DNA of 64,000 nucleotides, from assembly GCA_009392275.1 (NCBI GenBank), contig VFGV01000008.1:34501-98500 (forward strand). The letters run 5' to 3'. Shown here piece after piece: positions 10,889 through 20,851 of this stretch (the stretch's first letter is position 1; each line of letters begins with the position of its first letter). The notes below the pieces were generated by a model. The model saw only the letters and a program-made list of their open reading frames with translations, made no database searches and was not told the DNA's origin. Source of the DNA: SAR202 cluster bacterium (GTDB taxonomy: Bacteria > Chloroflexota > Dehalococcoidia > Lucifugimonadales > UBA2962). The translations under genes were made by a program, and so were the position numbers.

Positions 10889-11392
10889 TTATTCTCCTAA
10901 TGCGAATCGAGAAAATCGTTTTATTTTTACATTTTCCCCCAATTTGCCCGCCACTTCTAGAATAAGATCAGAAACAGATATACCTGGATCGCGAATGTAT
11001 GCTTGCGCCGTTAATGCAACTTCTTCTGGGCTTCTTTTCTCATCATCAGGAATTTCGTCTGAATTTATATATATTGGCGACATAGCAGCAATCTGCATAG
11101 CCAAGTTATGACAGAGATCTTTAAAATCATCTGTACGAGCAACGAAATCCGTCTCGCAATTCACTTCTAACATCACACCTACCCTGCCGCCTCCGTGTAC
11201 ATATGTTTCGATCAAACCTTCTTCCGTTTTCCGGCCACCCTTCTTAATAGCAGCTGCCATGCCTTTATCTCGCAAAGAGTCCAAGGCTTTATCTATATCG
11301 CCTCCAGACTCTTCTAAGGCTTTTTTGGCATCCATGACACCTGCTCCTGCCTGCTCACGAACCGCTTTTATTTTGTCTAAACTTATTTCCAC
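10889..11392 (-). CDS. tsf: Elongation factor Ts (short form, 167 aa)
   Basis: IKAVREQAGAGVMDAKKALEESGGD, GVMLEVNCETDFVARTDDF. Confidence 0.96.
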   Translation of the reverse strand: MEISLDKIKAVREQAGAGVMDAKKALEESGGDIDKALDSLRDKGMAAAIKKGGRKTEEGLIETYVHGGGRVGVMLEVNCETDFVARTDDFKDLCHNLAMQIAAMSPIYINSDEIPDDEKRSPEEVALTAQAYIRDPGISVSDLILEVAGKLGENVKIKRFSRFALGE

Positions 11393-11440
11393 TCAATCCC
11401 CCGTTTTCTATAATGTAATTAAATCTACACTGAAAATCAT

Positions 11441-12349
11441 TTATGATTTATCTTCTTCTGAAGACAGATCTTGTTGCTCTAAGTCTCCTTCAAGTACTTC
11501 TACTTCAGCAACAACCTGTTGCTCTGATTCCGGAGCAGATACTGGAACTGTAGTTTTGTCACCCCCAGATTCCTCCGCCATCTCAGCCTGCATAGATTCT
11601 CTGCGATGTTGACCTTCAATTACAGAATCAGCTATATGACTAGCTACGAGTCGAATCGACCGAATAGCATCGTCATTTCCAGGCACAACTTGATCAACCA
11701 AAGTAGGATCACAGTCTGAGTCAACTAACGCCACGACAGGAACTCCGACTCTTTTTGCTTCAGCTACAGCCAAATTCTCTTTACCTATATCAACTATGAA
11801 CAAAGCTCCAGGCATCTCGGTCATCTCCTTAATGCCGCCAAGGTAACGATTTAAGCGCCTAATTGAATCTTCTTTTTTCTGGGCTTCTTTTTTTGTTAAG
11901 CTTTTAAATTCACCTAAATCCCTAGATTGTTCGAGTTTAACCAGATGATCCATCCTAGATTGTATGGTCTTAAAATTGGTAAGAGTGCCACCCAGCCATC
12001 TAGTAGAAACATAAAATGAGTCGCTTCTTTGTGCTTCTTCGGTAATTACATCACTAGCTTGACGCTTGGTTCCGACAAATATGACTTTTTTACCTGATGC
12101 AGCAACATCTGAAATGAATTCTTTTGCCTTTTGAAGGAGTGGTAAAGTTTGAGACAGATCCATTATGTGGATTCCATTTCTAGCAGAAAATATATAGGGG
12201 CGCATTTGAGGATTCCATCTTCGCTTTTGATGTCCAAAATGAACACCTGCTTCCAGCAAAGACTTCATTGACAGTTCGTTTTTTTCGCTTTCTTTTACCT
12301 CTTCTTTTTCTTTAACAGCCGTCTCTTCTTTATCTAGTTCTTCCACCAT
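11441..12349 (-). CDS. rpsB: 30S ribosomal protein S2 with acidic N- and C-terminal extensions
   Basis: LLEAGVHFGHQKRRWNPQMRPYIF, RWLGGTLTNFKTI, PGNDDAIRSIRL. Confidence 0.97.
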   Translation of the reverse strand: MVEELDKEETAVKEKEEVKESEKNELSMKSLLEAGVHFGHQKRRWNPQMRPYIFSARNGIHIMDLSQTLPLLQKAKEFISDVAASGKKVIFVGTKRQASDVITEEAQRSDSFYVSTRWLGGTLTNFKTIQSRMDHLVKLEQSRDLGEFKSLTKKEAQKKEDSIRRLNRYLGGIKEMTEMPGALFIVDIGKENLAVAEAKRVGVPVVALVDSDCDPTLVDQVVPGNDDAIRSIRLVASHIADSVIEGQHRRESMQAEMAEESGGDKTTVPVSAPESEQQVVAEVEVLEGDLEQQDLSSEEDKS

Positions 12350-12532
12350 TGTTTAACTAACCTTTTTGTATTTAGATGATCTGTTCTTTAGCAAAGTACG
12401 AGAATTTTGTCCTATGTAAAAATACATGACAACCCTGCGAGATCAATCTCACTCGTCAGTGAAGTATAGCATAGAGACTTAGTTCATTACCTGCATTAAC
12501 CGCTACATATCCAGATGGAAGGGTTGCAAATT

Positions 12533-12561
12533 TTGATTGCCTAAGCAATATTTATTATGCT
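12533..12561 (+). promoter_or_regulatory. Putative sigma70-type promoter for rpsO-pnp
   Basis: TTGATT (12533-12538), 17-nt spacer, TATGCT (12556-12561), upstream of rpsO. Confidence 0.45.
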
Positions 12562-12690
12562 AGACTAAAGTCAGTTACCCAAAGACATTTGTCCAAATGG
12601 GTTAACGTGAATGTGAAGGAAGTATATGCAAGTCAACTGTACTGGTTGGCATTTCAATAGCAAACAAAAACACTTCACGCTCCAAAAATT

Positions 12691-12939
12691 ATGCAAGAAA
12701 CAGTTAAAGAATTACAATTACACGAAAATGACACTGGGTCCACAGAAGTTCAGGTGGCAAGCCTCTCTCAGAGGATTGATCATTTAACAAAACATCTCAG
12801 GATCCATAATCATGATGAGTCTACGCGACGTGGACTACTTAAATTAGTAGGTCAGCGCAGGAGATTACTACGATATCTGAACAGCAAAGATGTTAATAGA
12901 TATCGCTCATTAATTGAAAAACTAGGCCTCAGAAAGTAG
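12691..12939 (+). CDS. rpsO: 30S ribosomal protein S15
   Basis: [53 protein letters not shown]. Confidence 0.97.
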   Translation: MQETVKELQLHENDTGSTEVQVASLSQRIDHLTKHLRIHNHDESTRRGLLKLVGQRRRLLRYLNSKDVNRYRSLIEKLGLRK

Positions 12940-13085
12940 TTAAAAACCAAAAAACACTACTTCATTCAATGATTCTAAGAAATGAATTCCACTCTTAGAA
13001 ATACAATTTCGCTATATCGCCACACTAAGATAAACAGAAACTATATTACCGTAGCAAGAGAAACAGAAAGAGGAAATAAAACTAA

Positions 13086-15323
13086 ATGTCATCAAAATAT
13101 GAATTACCCATCGCAAATAAAACTTTATCGGTGGAAATAGGAAAATTAGCAAAAAAAGCAAATGGATCAGCCACATTAAGATACGGAGATTCGATAATAC
13201 TAGTCACTGCGACTACATCAGATGCCAGGCCAGGCACAGACTTCTTCCCTTTAACAATAGATTTTGAAGAAAGAATGTATGCGCGAGGGAAAATACCCGG
13301 AAGCTTCTTTAAAAGAGAGGGTAGGCCAAGCACGGATGCAATACTAATATGCCGCCTGACAGACAGACCTCTCAGGCCACTTTTCCCAAAGGGCTTTCGT
13401 AATGAAGTTCAAATAATAACCACTCCATTATCTGCAGACCTTGAAAACCCTTTGGATATTTTATCCATCAATGGCGCATCTCTGGCATTATCAATTTCTG
13501 ACATACCATTTGATGGACCTTTAGGGGCAACTAGAATCGGTTATATTGATGGAGAGTTCATAATTAACCCTACCTTCGAGCAAATATCCGAGAGCAGTTT
13601 AGACTTAATAGTCGCTGGCACTCGTGATGGTGTAATGATGATGGAATCGGGAGCAAATCAATTAGATGAAGATTTGGTTTACGATGCAATTGTTAAAGCT
13701 CAAGAAGAAAATATAAAACTTGTTGAATTCCAAGAAAAAATTGTAGCTGAGATCGGAAAAGGGAAAACAGAATTTGTTCCTCCTGCCCCAACCGAAGGAG
13801 TAGAAGAAGAAGTATTAGCGATCATTAGCGATAGGCTTAAAAAAGCAGTGGAGCATTCTATATCACCAGAAAAAGACACTTCACAAATTGAGTTGCTGAA
13901 AAACGAGGCATTAGAGAAGTTAGAAGATAAATTCGAACCTAATGAAATCTCCAACGTAATAGAAAGTCTATCTGATGAAGTATATAGGTTAAAAATGATG
14001 GAGGGTGTACGACCTGATGGCAGAGGTCCTTTAGACCTACGGCCGCTATCAGCGGAAGTCGGAATCGTGCCAAGAGCACATGGAACCGGCCTGTTCGAGC
14101 GAGGCGAAACACAAGCCTTAGGAGTCGTAACCCTAGGATCACTAGGTGATGTGCAAAAAATTGATAACATCAACCCTGACACCACAAAACGCTTTCTTTT
14201 ACATTACAATTTTCCACCTTATTCAGTTGGGGAAGTTGGAAGAGTTGGTTCACCCAAGAGACGCGAGATTGGACATGGTGCCCTAGCGGAACGGGCCTTA
14301 ACATCAGTATTACCAGGAGAAGAAGACTGCCCTTATACGATCAGAGTTGTAACGGAAATTATGTCTAGTAACGGTAGTACCTCAATGGCAACGGTATGTG
14401 CTAGTTCATTGGCATTAATGGATGCAGGAGTGGCTATCGAGTCGCCCGTAGCTGGAATATCTATAGGTTTGATAACAGACGGGGCAGACAAATGGTTAAC
14501 TCTTACTGACATTCAGGGCAAAGAAGACCATATTGGAGATATGGATTTCAAGGTTGCGGGAACTAAGCGTGGAGTGACTGCCATACAATTAGACATGAAA
14601 GTTAAGGGCATTAGTTTTGATGTTGTTAGATCGGCTTTAGACCAAGCCAAGGATGCTCGAATGCAAATACTTGAAGTTATGGAGGGAGCAATTGCAGAGC
14701 CTCGTGGAGAGGTAAGTGACTTCGCACCGAGAATTATCAAGATAACGATACCAGTTGATAAAATAGGAGCAGTAATTGGATCAGGCGGAAAAACCATAAG
14801 AGGTATTCAAGAAACAACTGGGGCAACTGTCGATATTCAAGATAATGGCGAAATCCTTATTGGCGCAGTTGATGGAGATTCATCAGCCAAAGCTGTTCAA
14901 ATGATTGAAGATCTAACCAAAGAGGCTGAGGTAGGGCAAATTTATACAGGTAAAGTGGTAAAAATCCTGGATTTCGGAGCCTTCGTTGAAATATTACCTG
15001 GCAAAGATGGCATGGTGCATATCAGCGAACTAGCTAACTACAGAGTACCTTCGGTGGAAGACGTAGTGTCACTTGGTGATGAAATTACCGTAATCGTTAA
15101 AGACGTTGATCCAGGGGGCCGAATAAGTCTGTCAAGAAAAGCTCTACTGACCGATGACGATAATTCATCAGAACATCAATCACAAGAAAAACCTGGTGGT
15201 AATGATGAAGGATTTTCAGAACCAGACCGGAGTCGAGGTCGAAGAGACCAAGGATATAACCGGTCTCGCGGTAGAAACCCTCGAGGTGGTAATAGAGGGC
15301 AAAGTCGCCGAAGGCACGATTAA
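13086..15323 (+). CDS. pnp: Polyribonucleotide nucleotidyltransferase (PNPase)
   Basis: Two RNase PH domains, KH (IGAVIGSGGKTIRGIQETTGATVDI), S1 domain, Arg/Gly-rich C-terminal tail. Confidence 0.98.
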   Translation: MSSKYELPIANKTLSVEIGKLAKKANGSATLRYGDSIILVTATTSDARPGTDFFPLTIDFEERMYARGKIPGSFFKREGRPSTDAILICRLTDRPLRPLFPKGFRNEVQIITTPLSADLENPLDILSINGASLALSISDIPFDGPLGATRIGYIDGEFIINPTFEQISESSLDLIVAGTRDGVMMMESGANQLDEDLVYDAIVKAQEENIKLVEFQEKIVAEIGKGKTEFVPPAPTEGVEEEVLAIISDRLKKAVEHSISPEKDTSQIELLKNEALEKLEDKFEPNEISNVIESLSDEVYRLKMMEGVRPDGRGPLDLRPLSAEVGIVPRAHGTGLFERGETQALGVVTLGSLGDVQKIDNINPDTTKRFLLHYNFPPYSVGEVGRVGSPKRREIGHGALAERALTSVLPGEEDCPYTIRVVTEIMSSNGSTSMATVCASSLALMDAGVAIESPVAGISIGLITDGADKWLTLTDIQGKEDHIGDMDFKVAGTKRGVTAIQLDMKVKGISFDVVRSALDQAKDARMQILEVMEGAIAEPRGEVSDFAPRIIKITIPVDKIGAVIGSGGKTIRGIQETTGATVDIQDNGEILIGAVDGDSSAKAVQMIEDLTKEAEVGQIYTGKVVKILDFGAFVEILPGKDGMVHISELANYRVPSVEDVVSLGDEITVIVKDVDPGGRISLSRKALLTDDDNSSEHQSQEKPGGNDEGFSEPDRSRGRRDQGYNRSRGRNPRGGNRGQSRRRHD

Positions 15324-15349
15324 TCTGCACCTCTATGGAGAGAGTGAAA

Positions 15350-16147
15350 ATGTCAAACGAAAAATTGATAAATGTAGTTCTACAGGGTGCATTAGGAAGA
15401 ATGGGCTCTGAAATCCTTGCAACTCTATGCCAGGAAACTGACTTAAACCCACTAGCGGCTATAGATAAAATGGCAAAAGTCGAGTCGTTGGAGTTACCTA
15501 ATGGTAGCTCTATCCCGATATCCACAGAGATTGATGATGTACCAGACACGACTGATGTTTTAGTTGATGTCACTAACTCGGAAGGTGCTCAGAAAGCCAT
15601 TAGCAAGCTAGCTCCTAGAGGGGTCAATATTGTAGTTGGTTCATCTGGAATTCCAGAATCAACTTATATGGAAGCTGAGTATCTATCTAAAAAACATAAT
15701 GTTGGAATTGTGATTGTTCCAAACTTTGCTCTTGGTGGCGTATTAATGTCGCATATTGCCAGATTAATTTCTAAATATTATGATTACGCGGACCTAACAG
15801 AAACCCATCATGAAAAAAAAATAGATGCTCCGTCAGGTACCGCAATCGCTATAGCAAAAGCTATTAGTGAAGGAAAAGGTGTGAGTATGAATTATGCCCC
15901 TACCGAAAATGAAACGATTGCTCATACAAGAGGAGGCCAATATAGTGGTGTCAATATCCACAGTGTACGGCTTCCCGGAAGAGTTGCACATCATGAACTT
16001 GTATTTGCGGGTCCTGGTGAGACTTTAACTATACGTCACGACTCTATTGATCGTTCCGGTTTTATGCCAGGCGTAGTCAGTGCAATTCATGCAGCTGTGA
16101 ACAGGCCTGGGTTGACCGTTGGCTTAGAACAAATCCTGGATATTTGA
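15350..16147 (+). CDS. dapB: 4-hydroxy-tetrahydrodipicolinate reductase
   Basis: VVLQGALGRMGSEI, ETHHEKKIDAPSGTA. Start at 15350 downstream of GGAGAG. Confidence 0.96.
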   Translation: MSNEKLINVVLQGALGRMGSEILATLCQETDLNPLAAIDKMAKVESLELPNGSSIPISTEIDDVPDTTDVLVDVTNSEGAQKAISKLAPRGVNIVVGSSGIPESTYMEAEYLSKKHNVGIVIVPNFALGGVLMSHIARLISKYYDYADLTETHHEKKIDAPSGTAIAIAKAISEGKGVSMNYAPTENETIAHTRGGQYSGVNIHSVRLPGRVAHHELVFAGPGETLTIRHDSIDRSGFMPGVVSAIHAAVNRPGLTVGLEQILDI

Positions 16148-16163
16148 GTAACAGAATCGAATT

Positions 16164-17195
16164 ATGGATCGTTTTAATTTAGCAGTAATCGGGGCGACCG
16201 GAGCAGTCGGAAAAATATTTCTTTCGATATTGGAAGAACGAAATTTCCCCTTAAATAAATTACGGGTTTGTGCTTCACAAAAGTCTTTAGGCAAAAAAAT
16301 TACATTTGGTAAAAAAGACCTTATAGTTGAGCCAATAACAGATGAATTATTAATTGATTCTGATTTCGTATTTATTTCTGCTAGTAGTGAAGTAAGCTTG
16401 GACATTGCTCCAAAGGCAGCCAAATTAGGATCAATAGCAATTGATGACAGCTCTGCTTTTAGGATGGATGAAACTGTGCCACTCGTAGTCCCTGAAGTAA
16501 ATTCGCAAGATCTAGCTGAACATAAAGGTATTATCTCAATACCTAACTGTTCAACAACTCCCCTAACAATGGTTTTACATGAATTGGGGAAATTAGCTAA
16601 AATCAACCGCGTAATCGTAGACACATTCCAATCCGTTTCAGGAGCTGGTGCAGGAGCTGTTGTTGAGCTGGATTCTCAGAATCATGCCATGTATGACAAT
16701 TCTGAAATTCAAACATCTATACATCCTCATAGAATAGCATTTAATGTGATACCTCAAATCGATAAATTCACGAAATCCGGATACACAAACGAGGAAATGA
16801 AGATGGTGAATGAAACCAAAAAGATACTTCATCAACCTGACCTCAAAATATCGGCTACATGCGTTAGAGTGCCCGTTAAGATTGGGCATTCAGAAGCAAT
16901 TCATATTGAATTTGATCAGAATATCGAACTAGACAAAGCTTATTCAGCTCTGGCTAACTCGCCAGGAATCACATTACTAGATGACCCCAAAAATAATCAT
17001 TACCCTATGCCTATTAACAGCGAGTATAAAGATGATGTTATGGTTGGGCGATTAAGAAAAGATGTTTCCTTACCTAATGGTTTAGTTTTATGGTTATCCT
17101 GTGATAACTTGCGAAAAGGTGCTGCCTTGAATGCAATCCAAATTGCTGAATCAATGATTGAAAAACGTTTAATCCAAAAACAGAGGAATAAATAA
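16164..17195 (+). CDS. asd: Aspartate-semialdehyde dehydrogenase
   Basis: LAVIGATGAVGKIFLSILEER, IPNCSTTPLTMVL, TFQSVSGAGAGA. Confidence 0.96.
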   Translation: MDRFNLAVIGATGAVGKIFLSILEERNFPLNKLRVCASQKSLGKKITFGKKDLIVEPITDELLIDSDFVFISASSEVSLDIAPKAAKLGSIAIDDSSAFRMDETVPLVVPEVNSQDLAEHKGIISIPNCSTTPLTMVLHELGKLAKINRVIVDTFQSVSGAGAGAVVELDSQNHAMYDNSEIQTSIHPHRIAFNVIPQIDKFTKSGYTNEEMKMVNETKKILHQPDLKISATCVRVPVKIGHSEAIHIEFDQNIELDKAYSALANSPGITLLDDPKNNHYPMPINSEYKDDVMVGRLRKDVSLPNGLVLWLSCDNLRKGAALNAIQIAESMIEKRLIQKQRNK

Positions 17196-18095
17196 ATGAA
17201 TGAAGTTGGCAGAGTAATCACAGCAATGATTACTCCATTTAATGAAAATGGGCAGGTTGATTATGATGAGGCTGCCATATTAGCTGATGCCTTAGTTAAT
17301 GCAGGCAATGATGGATTGGTAATCACAGGAACTACTGGAGAATCGCCTACCCTCACAGAAAAAGAACGACTGAGTCTGTATTCAAGCATTAAAGAATCTG
17401 TCGGCGACAGAGCTTCAATAATTGCTGGCACCGGAACCAACAATACCGCTGAGAGTATAGAGAACAGTATCACCGCTGAAAAGGCTGGGGCTGATGCTGT
17501 GCTTCTTGTTGCACCATCTTATAATAAACCTCCTCAACGTGGGTTATCCTTACATTTCAAATCGATAGCAGACCAAGTGTCTATACCTTGTATTCTCTAC
17601 AATGTACCTGGCAGAACAGCTGTAAACATTGATGCAGAAACTACGATTGAACTTAGTAATGTAAGCAATATTATCGGCGTAAAAGAAGCTAGCAGTAATA
17701 TGGATCAAATCAGTAATATCATAAAAAATACTGATCCTGATTTTAAGGTTTGGAGTGGAAATGATGATGAGACATTCGAAATAATTTCGTTAGGTGGATT
17801 TGGAGTGGTATCTGTTTCTGGACATTTGATAGCTAATCAAATTAAAAAAATGATCAGTCTAATATTAAGTGGAGATCGGGAATCTGCATCCAAGCTCGAC
17901 AAAAACCTTCTTGATATCAACAAGATTCTATTTATCGTATCTAATCCAATTCCTGTAAAATATGCTGTTAAACAACTAGGCTATAAAGTGGGTGAACCTA
18001 GATTGCCATTAATCAAACTTGATGATGTGTCCGCAAGCAAGGTAGATGAAATTGTTTCTAAACACATCATCGATCTAGCACCTCGATTTAAATAG
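17196..18095 (+). CDS. dapA: 4-hydroxy-tetrahydrodipicolinate synthase
   Basis: GRVITAMITPFNENGQVDY, LVITGTTGESPTL, ILYNVPGRTAVNI, IGVKEASSNMDQI. Confidence 0.97.
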   Translation: MNEVGRVITAMITPFNENGQVDYDEAAILADALVNAGNDGLVITGTTGESPTLTEKERLSLYSSIKESVGDRASIIAGTGTNNTAESIENSITAEKAGADAVLLVAPSYNKPPQRGLSLHFKSIADQVSIPCILYNVPGRTAVNIDAETTIELSNVSNIIGVKEASSNMDQISNIIKNTDPDFKVWSGNDDETFEIISLGGFGVVSVSGHLIANQIKKMISLILSGDRESASKLDKNLLDINKILFIVSNPIPVKYAVKQLGYKVGEPRLPLIKLDDVSASKVDEIVSKHIIDLAPRFK

Positions 18096-18115
18096 ACCTT
18101 ATAAAACGATAATTT

Positions 18116-19402
18116 TTATAGTATCGATCTTCTTGTAATAGCCTCTTGCCGTTTAGGTCCGGTAGATATTACATCGATTGGGCATCCTATAAGACTTTCA
18201 AGTCTCATGACATAATCGACCGCCTGTTTAGGCAGTTCCGCAAAACTGGTAGCTCCCGCGGTTGGTTTATCCCAACCAGAATATTCTTCAAAAATGGGCT
18301 CGCAGTGCTGTAACACTCCCTGTCCTCCTGGTAGCCTATTAATTCTCTTTCCATCAAATTCATAACCTACACAAACTTTTATGGAATCAAAACCATCCAG
18401 AACATCTAGCCGCGTCAAAACAACTGATGAATATCCATTTATCTTACTACTATAATTAGCCATTACCGAATCGAACCAACCCACCCTTCTCGGCCTACCT
18501 GTTGTAGTACCAAATTCCTGAGCTAAATCCCGAATGCGGTCTCCAGTTTTGCCTGTTAATTCAGTTGGGAAAGGCCCGCCTCCTACTCGCGTGCAATATG
18601 CTTTAAATACACCTATAACACCTGCAATTTGACTAGGATGCAAGCCCAACCCAACACTTGCGCCACCAATTGTTGGATTCGATGATGTTACAAACGGATA
18701 GGTACCATGATCGAGATCAAGTAACGCTCCTTGAGCTCCTTCAAGAACAATTATTTGATTGCCTTCCAATCTTTCGTGAAGAATATCTTCAGCAGCACCT
18801 ATATATGGGGATAGCAGGAGGGACCATTCTTTACATTTATTGAATACAGTTTCTAATTCCATTGGCTTTCCAGAATAAACCTTTGTAATCAATGCATTAG
18901 CATGTTCGAGAGTTTCCTTCAAACGAGGTTTAAGGGCATCTAAGTCCAATAACTCTGACACTCTTAACCCATTTCTTGAAGCTTTATCCGCGTATGCAGG
19001 CCCAATTCCTCTTCCAGTTGTTCCAATTGCATTGTCACCTTTAGCTGACTCGGAAAGTTGATCCAATTCAATATGATAAGGCATTATTAAATGTGCCCTT
19101 TCACTAATCAACAATCGTCCTTCGACATCAATGCCTCTATTTTTGAGAGAACTTATTTCATCCAATAGGCTTGGCGGATCAACAACTACACCGCTACCCA
19201 TAACACTTAGTGTTTGTGGCCAGAATATTCCTGAGGGTACTTGATGCAGGCTAAAATGACCTTGATCATTTATAACAGTATGCCCAGCATTATTGCCTCC
19301 CGCAAAGCGTGCGACTACATCGGCCTTTTCTGACAAAAAGTCGACGATTTTACCCTTACCTTCATCTCCCCACTGTGCTCCTAATATAGCGTATGCTGGC
19401 AA
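18116..19402 (-). CDS. purA: Adenylosuccinate synthetase
   Basis: AILGAQWGDEGKGKIVDFL, FAGGNNAGHTV, TTGRGIGPAYADKASR, TTTGRPRRVGWFD. Confidence 0.98.
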   Translation of the reverse strand: MPAYAILGAQWGDEGKGKIVDFLSEKADVVARFAGGNNAGHTVINDQGHFSLHQVPSGIFWPQTLSVMGSGVVVDPPSLLDEISSLKNRGIDVEGRLLISERAHLIMPYHIELDQLSESAKGDNAIGTTGRGIGPAYADKASRNGLRVSELLDLDALKPRLKETLEHANALITKVYSGKPMELETVFNKCKEWSLLLSPYIGAAEDILHERLEGNQIIVLEGAQGALLDLDHGTYPFVTSSNPTIGGASVGLGLHPSQIAGVIGVFKAYCTRVGGGPFPTELTGKTGDRIRDLAQEFGTTTGRPRRVGWFDSVMANYSSKINGYSSVVLTRLDVLDGFDSIKVCVGYEFDGKRINRLPGGQGVLQHCEPIFEEYSGWDKPTAGATSFAELPKQAVDYVMRLESLIGCPIDVISTGPKRQEAITRRSIL

Positions 19403-19498
19403 ATTATTTCTCCAAATATTCCATAGACATATTAATAAAAAAACTTAATATAAGTAACGAAAATAATGCATCAATTACATCCTAATTTTTTAAAAGCG

Positions 19499-20851
19499 TC
19501 AGACCTTAGATATATGCGATGATAATTTTGTCAAAGTAGCATCAAGCCCATCTATGATAAAGTCGATTTCAGTTTCAGTAACACACAAAGGAGGCGACAT
19601 TTGTATTACCCTACTACTCAATGTCCTTAACAATAATCCATTTTTCTTAAATGTATTAACCAACCAAACCCCTAGATCTTCATCATCAATTGTAAATTCA
19701 CCAACAAGCTCTATCGCTACCAAAAGACCAATACCTCTAACATCCCCTATTACAGAATGCTTGTCGGAAAGACCATTTAATTTTTCAATGAAATACCTCC
19801 CCTTAACTGCAGAGGCTTCAACCAGATCTTCTTGCTCTATTATATTTATGTTTTCTAGTGCCGAAGCAGTTGAAACAGGGTGTCCTCCAGCAGTAAGAGC
19901 AGCATAAAAAATATTTTCTTTTCCAGCAAATGCATCTGCTACTTTTGTAGAGACTATTGTTGCCCCTATTGGTACATAACTACTGCCTAGACCTTTTGCA
20001 AGTGTCATTATATCGGGCGTAACACCAAAGTGTTCAATTCCAAACATGCGTCCAGTTCTTCCAAACCCGCACACCACTTCATCATCAATCAGCAAAATAC
20101 CGTATCGATCACAAATCTCTCTAACTATGGGCCAATATTCTTGTCCAGGAACAACAGCTCCAAGAGACGAAGTTATTGGTTCACCTATAATTGCCGCAAT
20201 CGTATCCGGATCGTTTTGAATAATTAAATTTTCAATATCTTGAGCGCACAATACAGCACACTCTGAAGGGGATTTGCCTCCCCATGAGCAGCTGAAGGGA
20301 TTAGGTTGGGAAGCATAAATCATACCTAAGGGGCCAGGTTCGTACTGATTTAAGCCTAAAGAAGATGGCCTACCAAGCCAGGCCACTCCAGATGTAGCTC
20401 CATGGTAGCTTCCGTATCTACTAATTATTTTATACCGACCTTTATCACCTCTCCTTACATGGTAAGCTCGGGCCATTCTGACGGCTATCTCATTTGCCTC
20501 CGACCCGCCAGAAACTGGCCATACTCGACTCAAATCTCCAGGAGTAATTTCTGCTAATTTTTCGGCAAGTAAAGCATTTGGGAAAGTGGTGGTTTGCTCC
20601 GGGTAATATGATAGCTCAAGCATTTGATTCTTAACTACATCAGCCATTTGCTTCCTACCATATCCGATATTTATGGAAGAATATCCGCCATTGACATCCA
20701 ACCATGTATTACCCTCAATATCAGTGACAGAAACACCGTTTGCATGGTCAATAATCATTGGCTCACCAGATGCGGCCATATCATCCCAGCCTTTAGCCTG
20801 CATCCAAAGATACCTATTTGCTTTTCCCTGTAATTCAGTTGTAATTGTCAC
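19499..20851 (-). CDS. Class-III (PLP) aminotransferase
   Basis: LLIDDEVVCGFGRTGRMFGIEHFGVTPDIMTLAKGLGSSYVPIGA PLP-lysine region. Confidence 0.92.
   Translation of the reverse strand: MTITTELQGKANRYLWMQAKGWDDMAASGEPMIIDHANGVSVTDIEGNTWLDVNGGYSSINIGYGRKQMADVVKNQMLELSYYPEQTTTFPNALLAEKLAEITPGDLSRVWPVSGGSEANEIAVRMARAYHVRRGDKGRYKIISRYGSYHGATSGVAWLGRPSSLGLNQYEPGPLGMIYASQPNPFSCSWGGKSPSECAVLCAQDIENLIIQNDPDTIAAIIGEPITSSLGAVVPGQEYWPIVREICDRYGILLIDDEVVCGFGRTGRMFGIEHFGVTPDIMTLAKGLGSSYVPIGATIVSTKVADAFAGKENIFYAALTAGGHPVSTASALENINIIEQEDLVEASAVKGRYFIEKLNGLSDKHSVIGDVRGIGLLVAIELVGEFTIDDEDLGVWLVNTFKKNGLLLRTLSSRVIQMSPPLCVTETEIDFIIDGLDATLTKLSSHISKV

Noticed and set aside
10889-11392. Possible truncation of EF-Ts (167 aa versus about 280 in E. 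coli)
   Set aside because: Short EF-Ts forms are known in other lineages, and the N-terminal and core motifs are intact.
13700-14185. 161-aa minus-strand ORF inside pnp
   Set aside because: Antisense to highly conserved PNPase; no independent support.
15097-15573. 158-aa minus-strand ORF across pnp/dapB junction
   Set aside because: Antisense to two well-supported genes.
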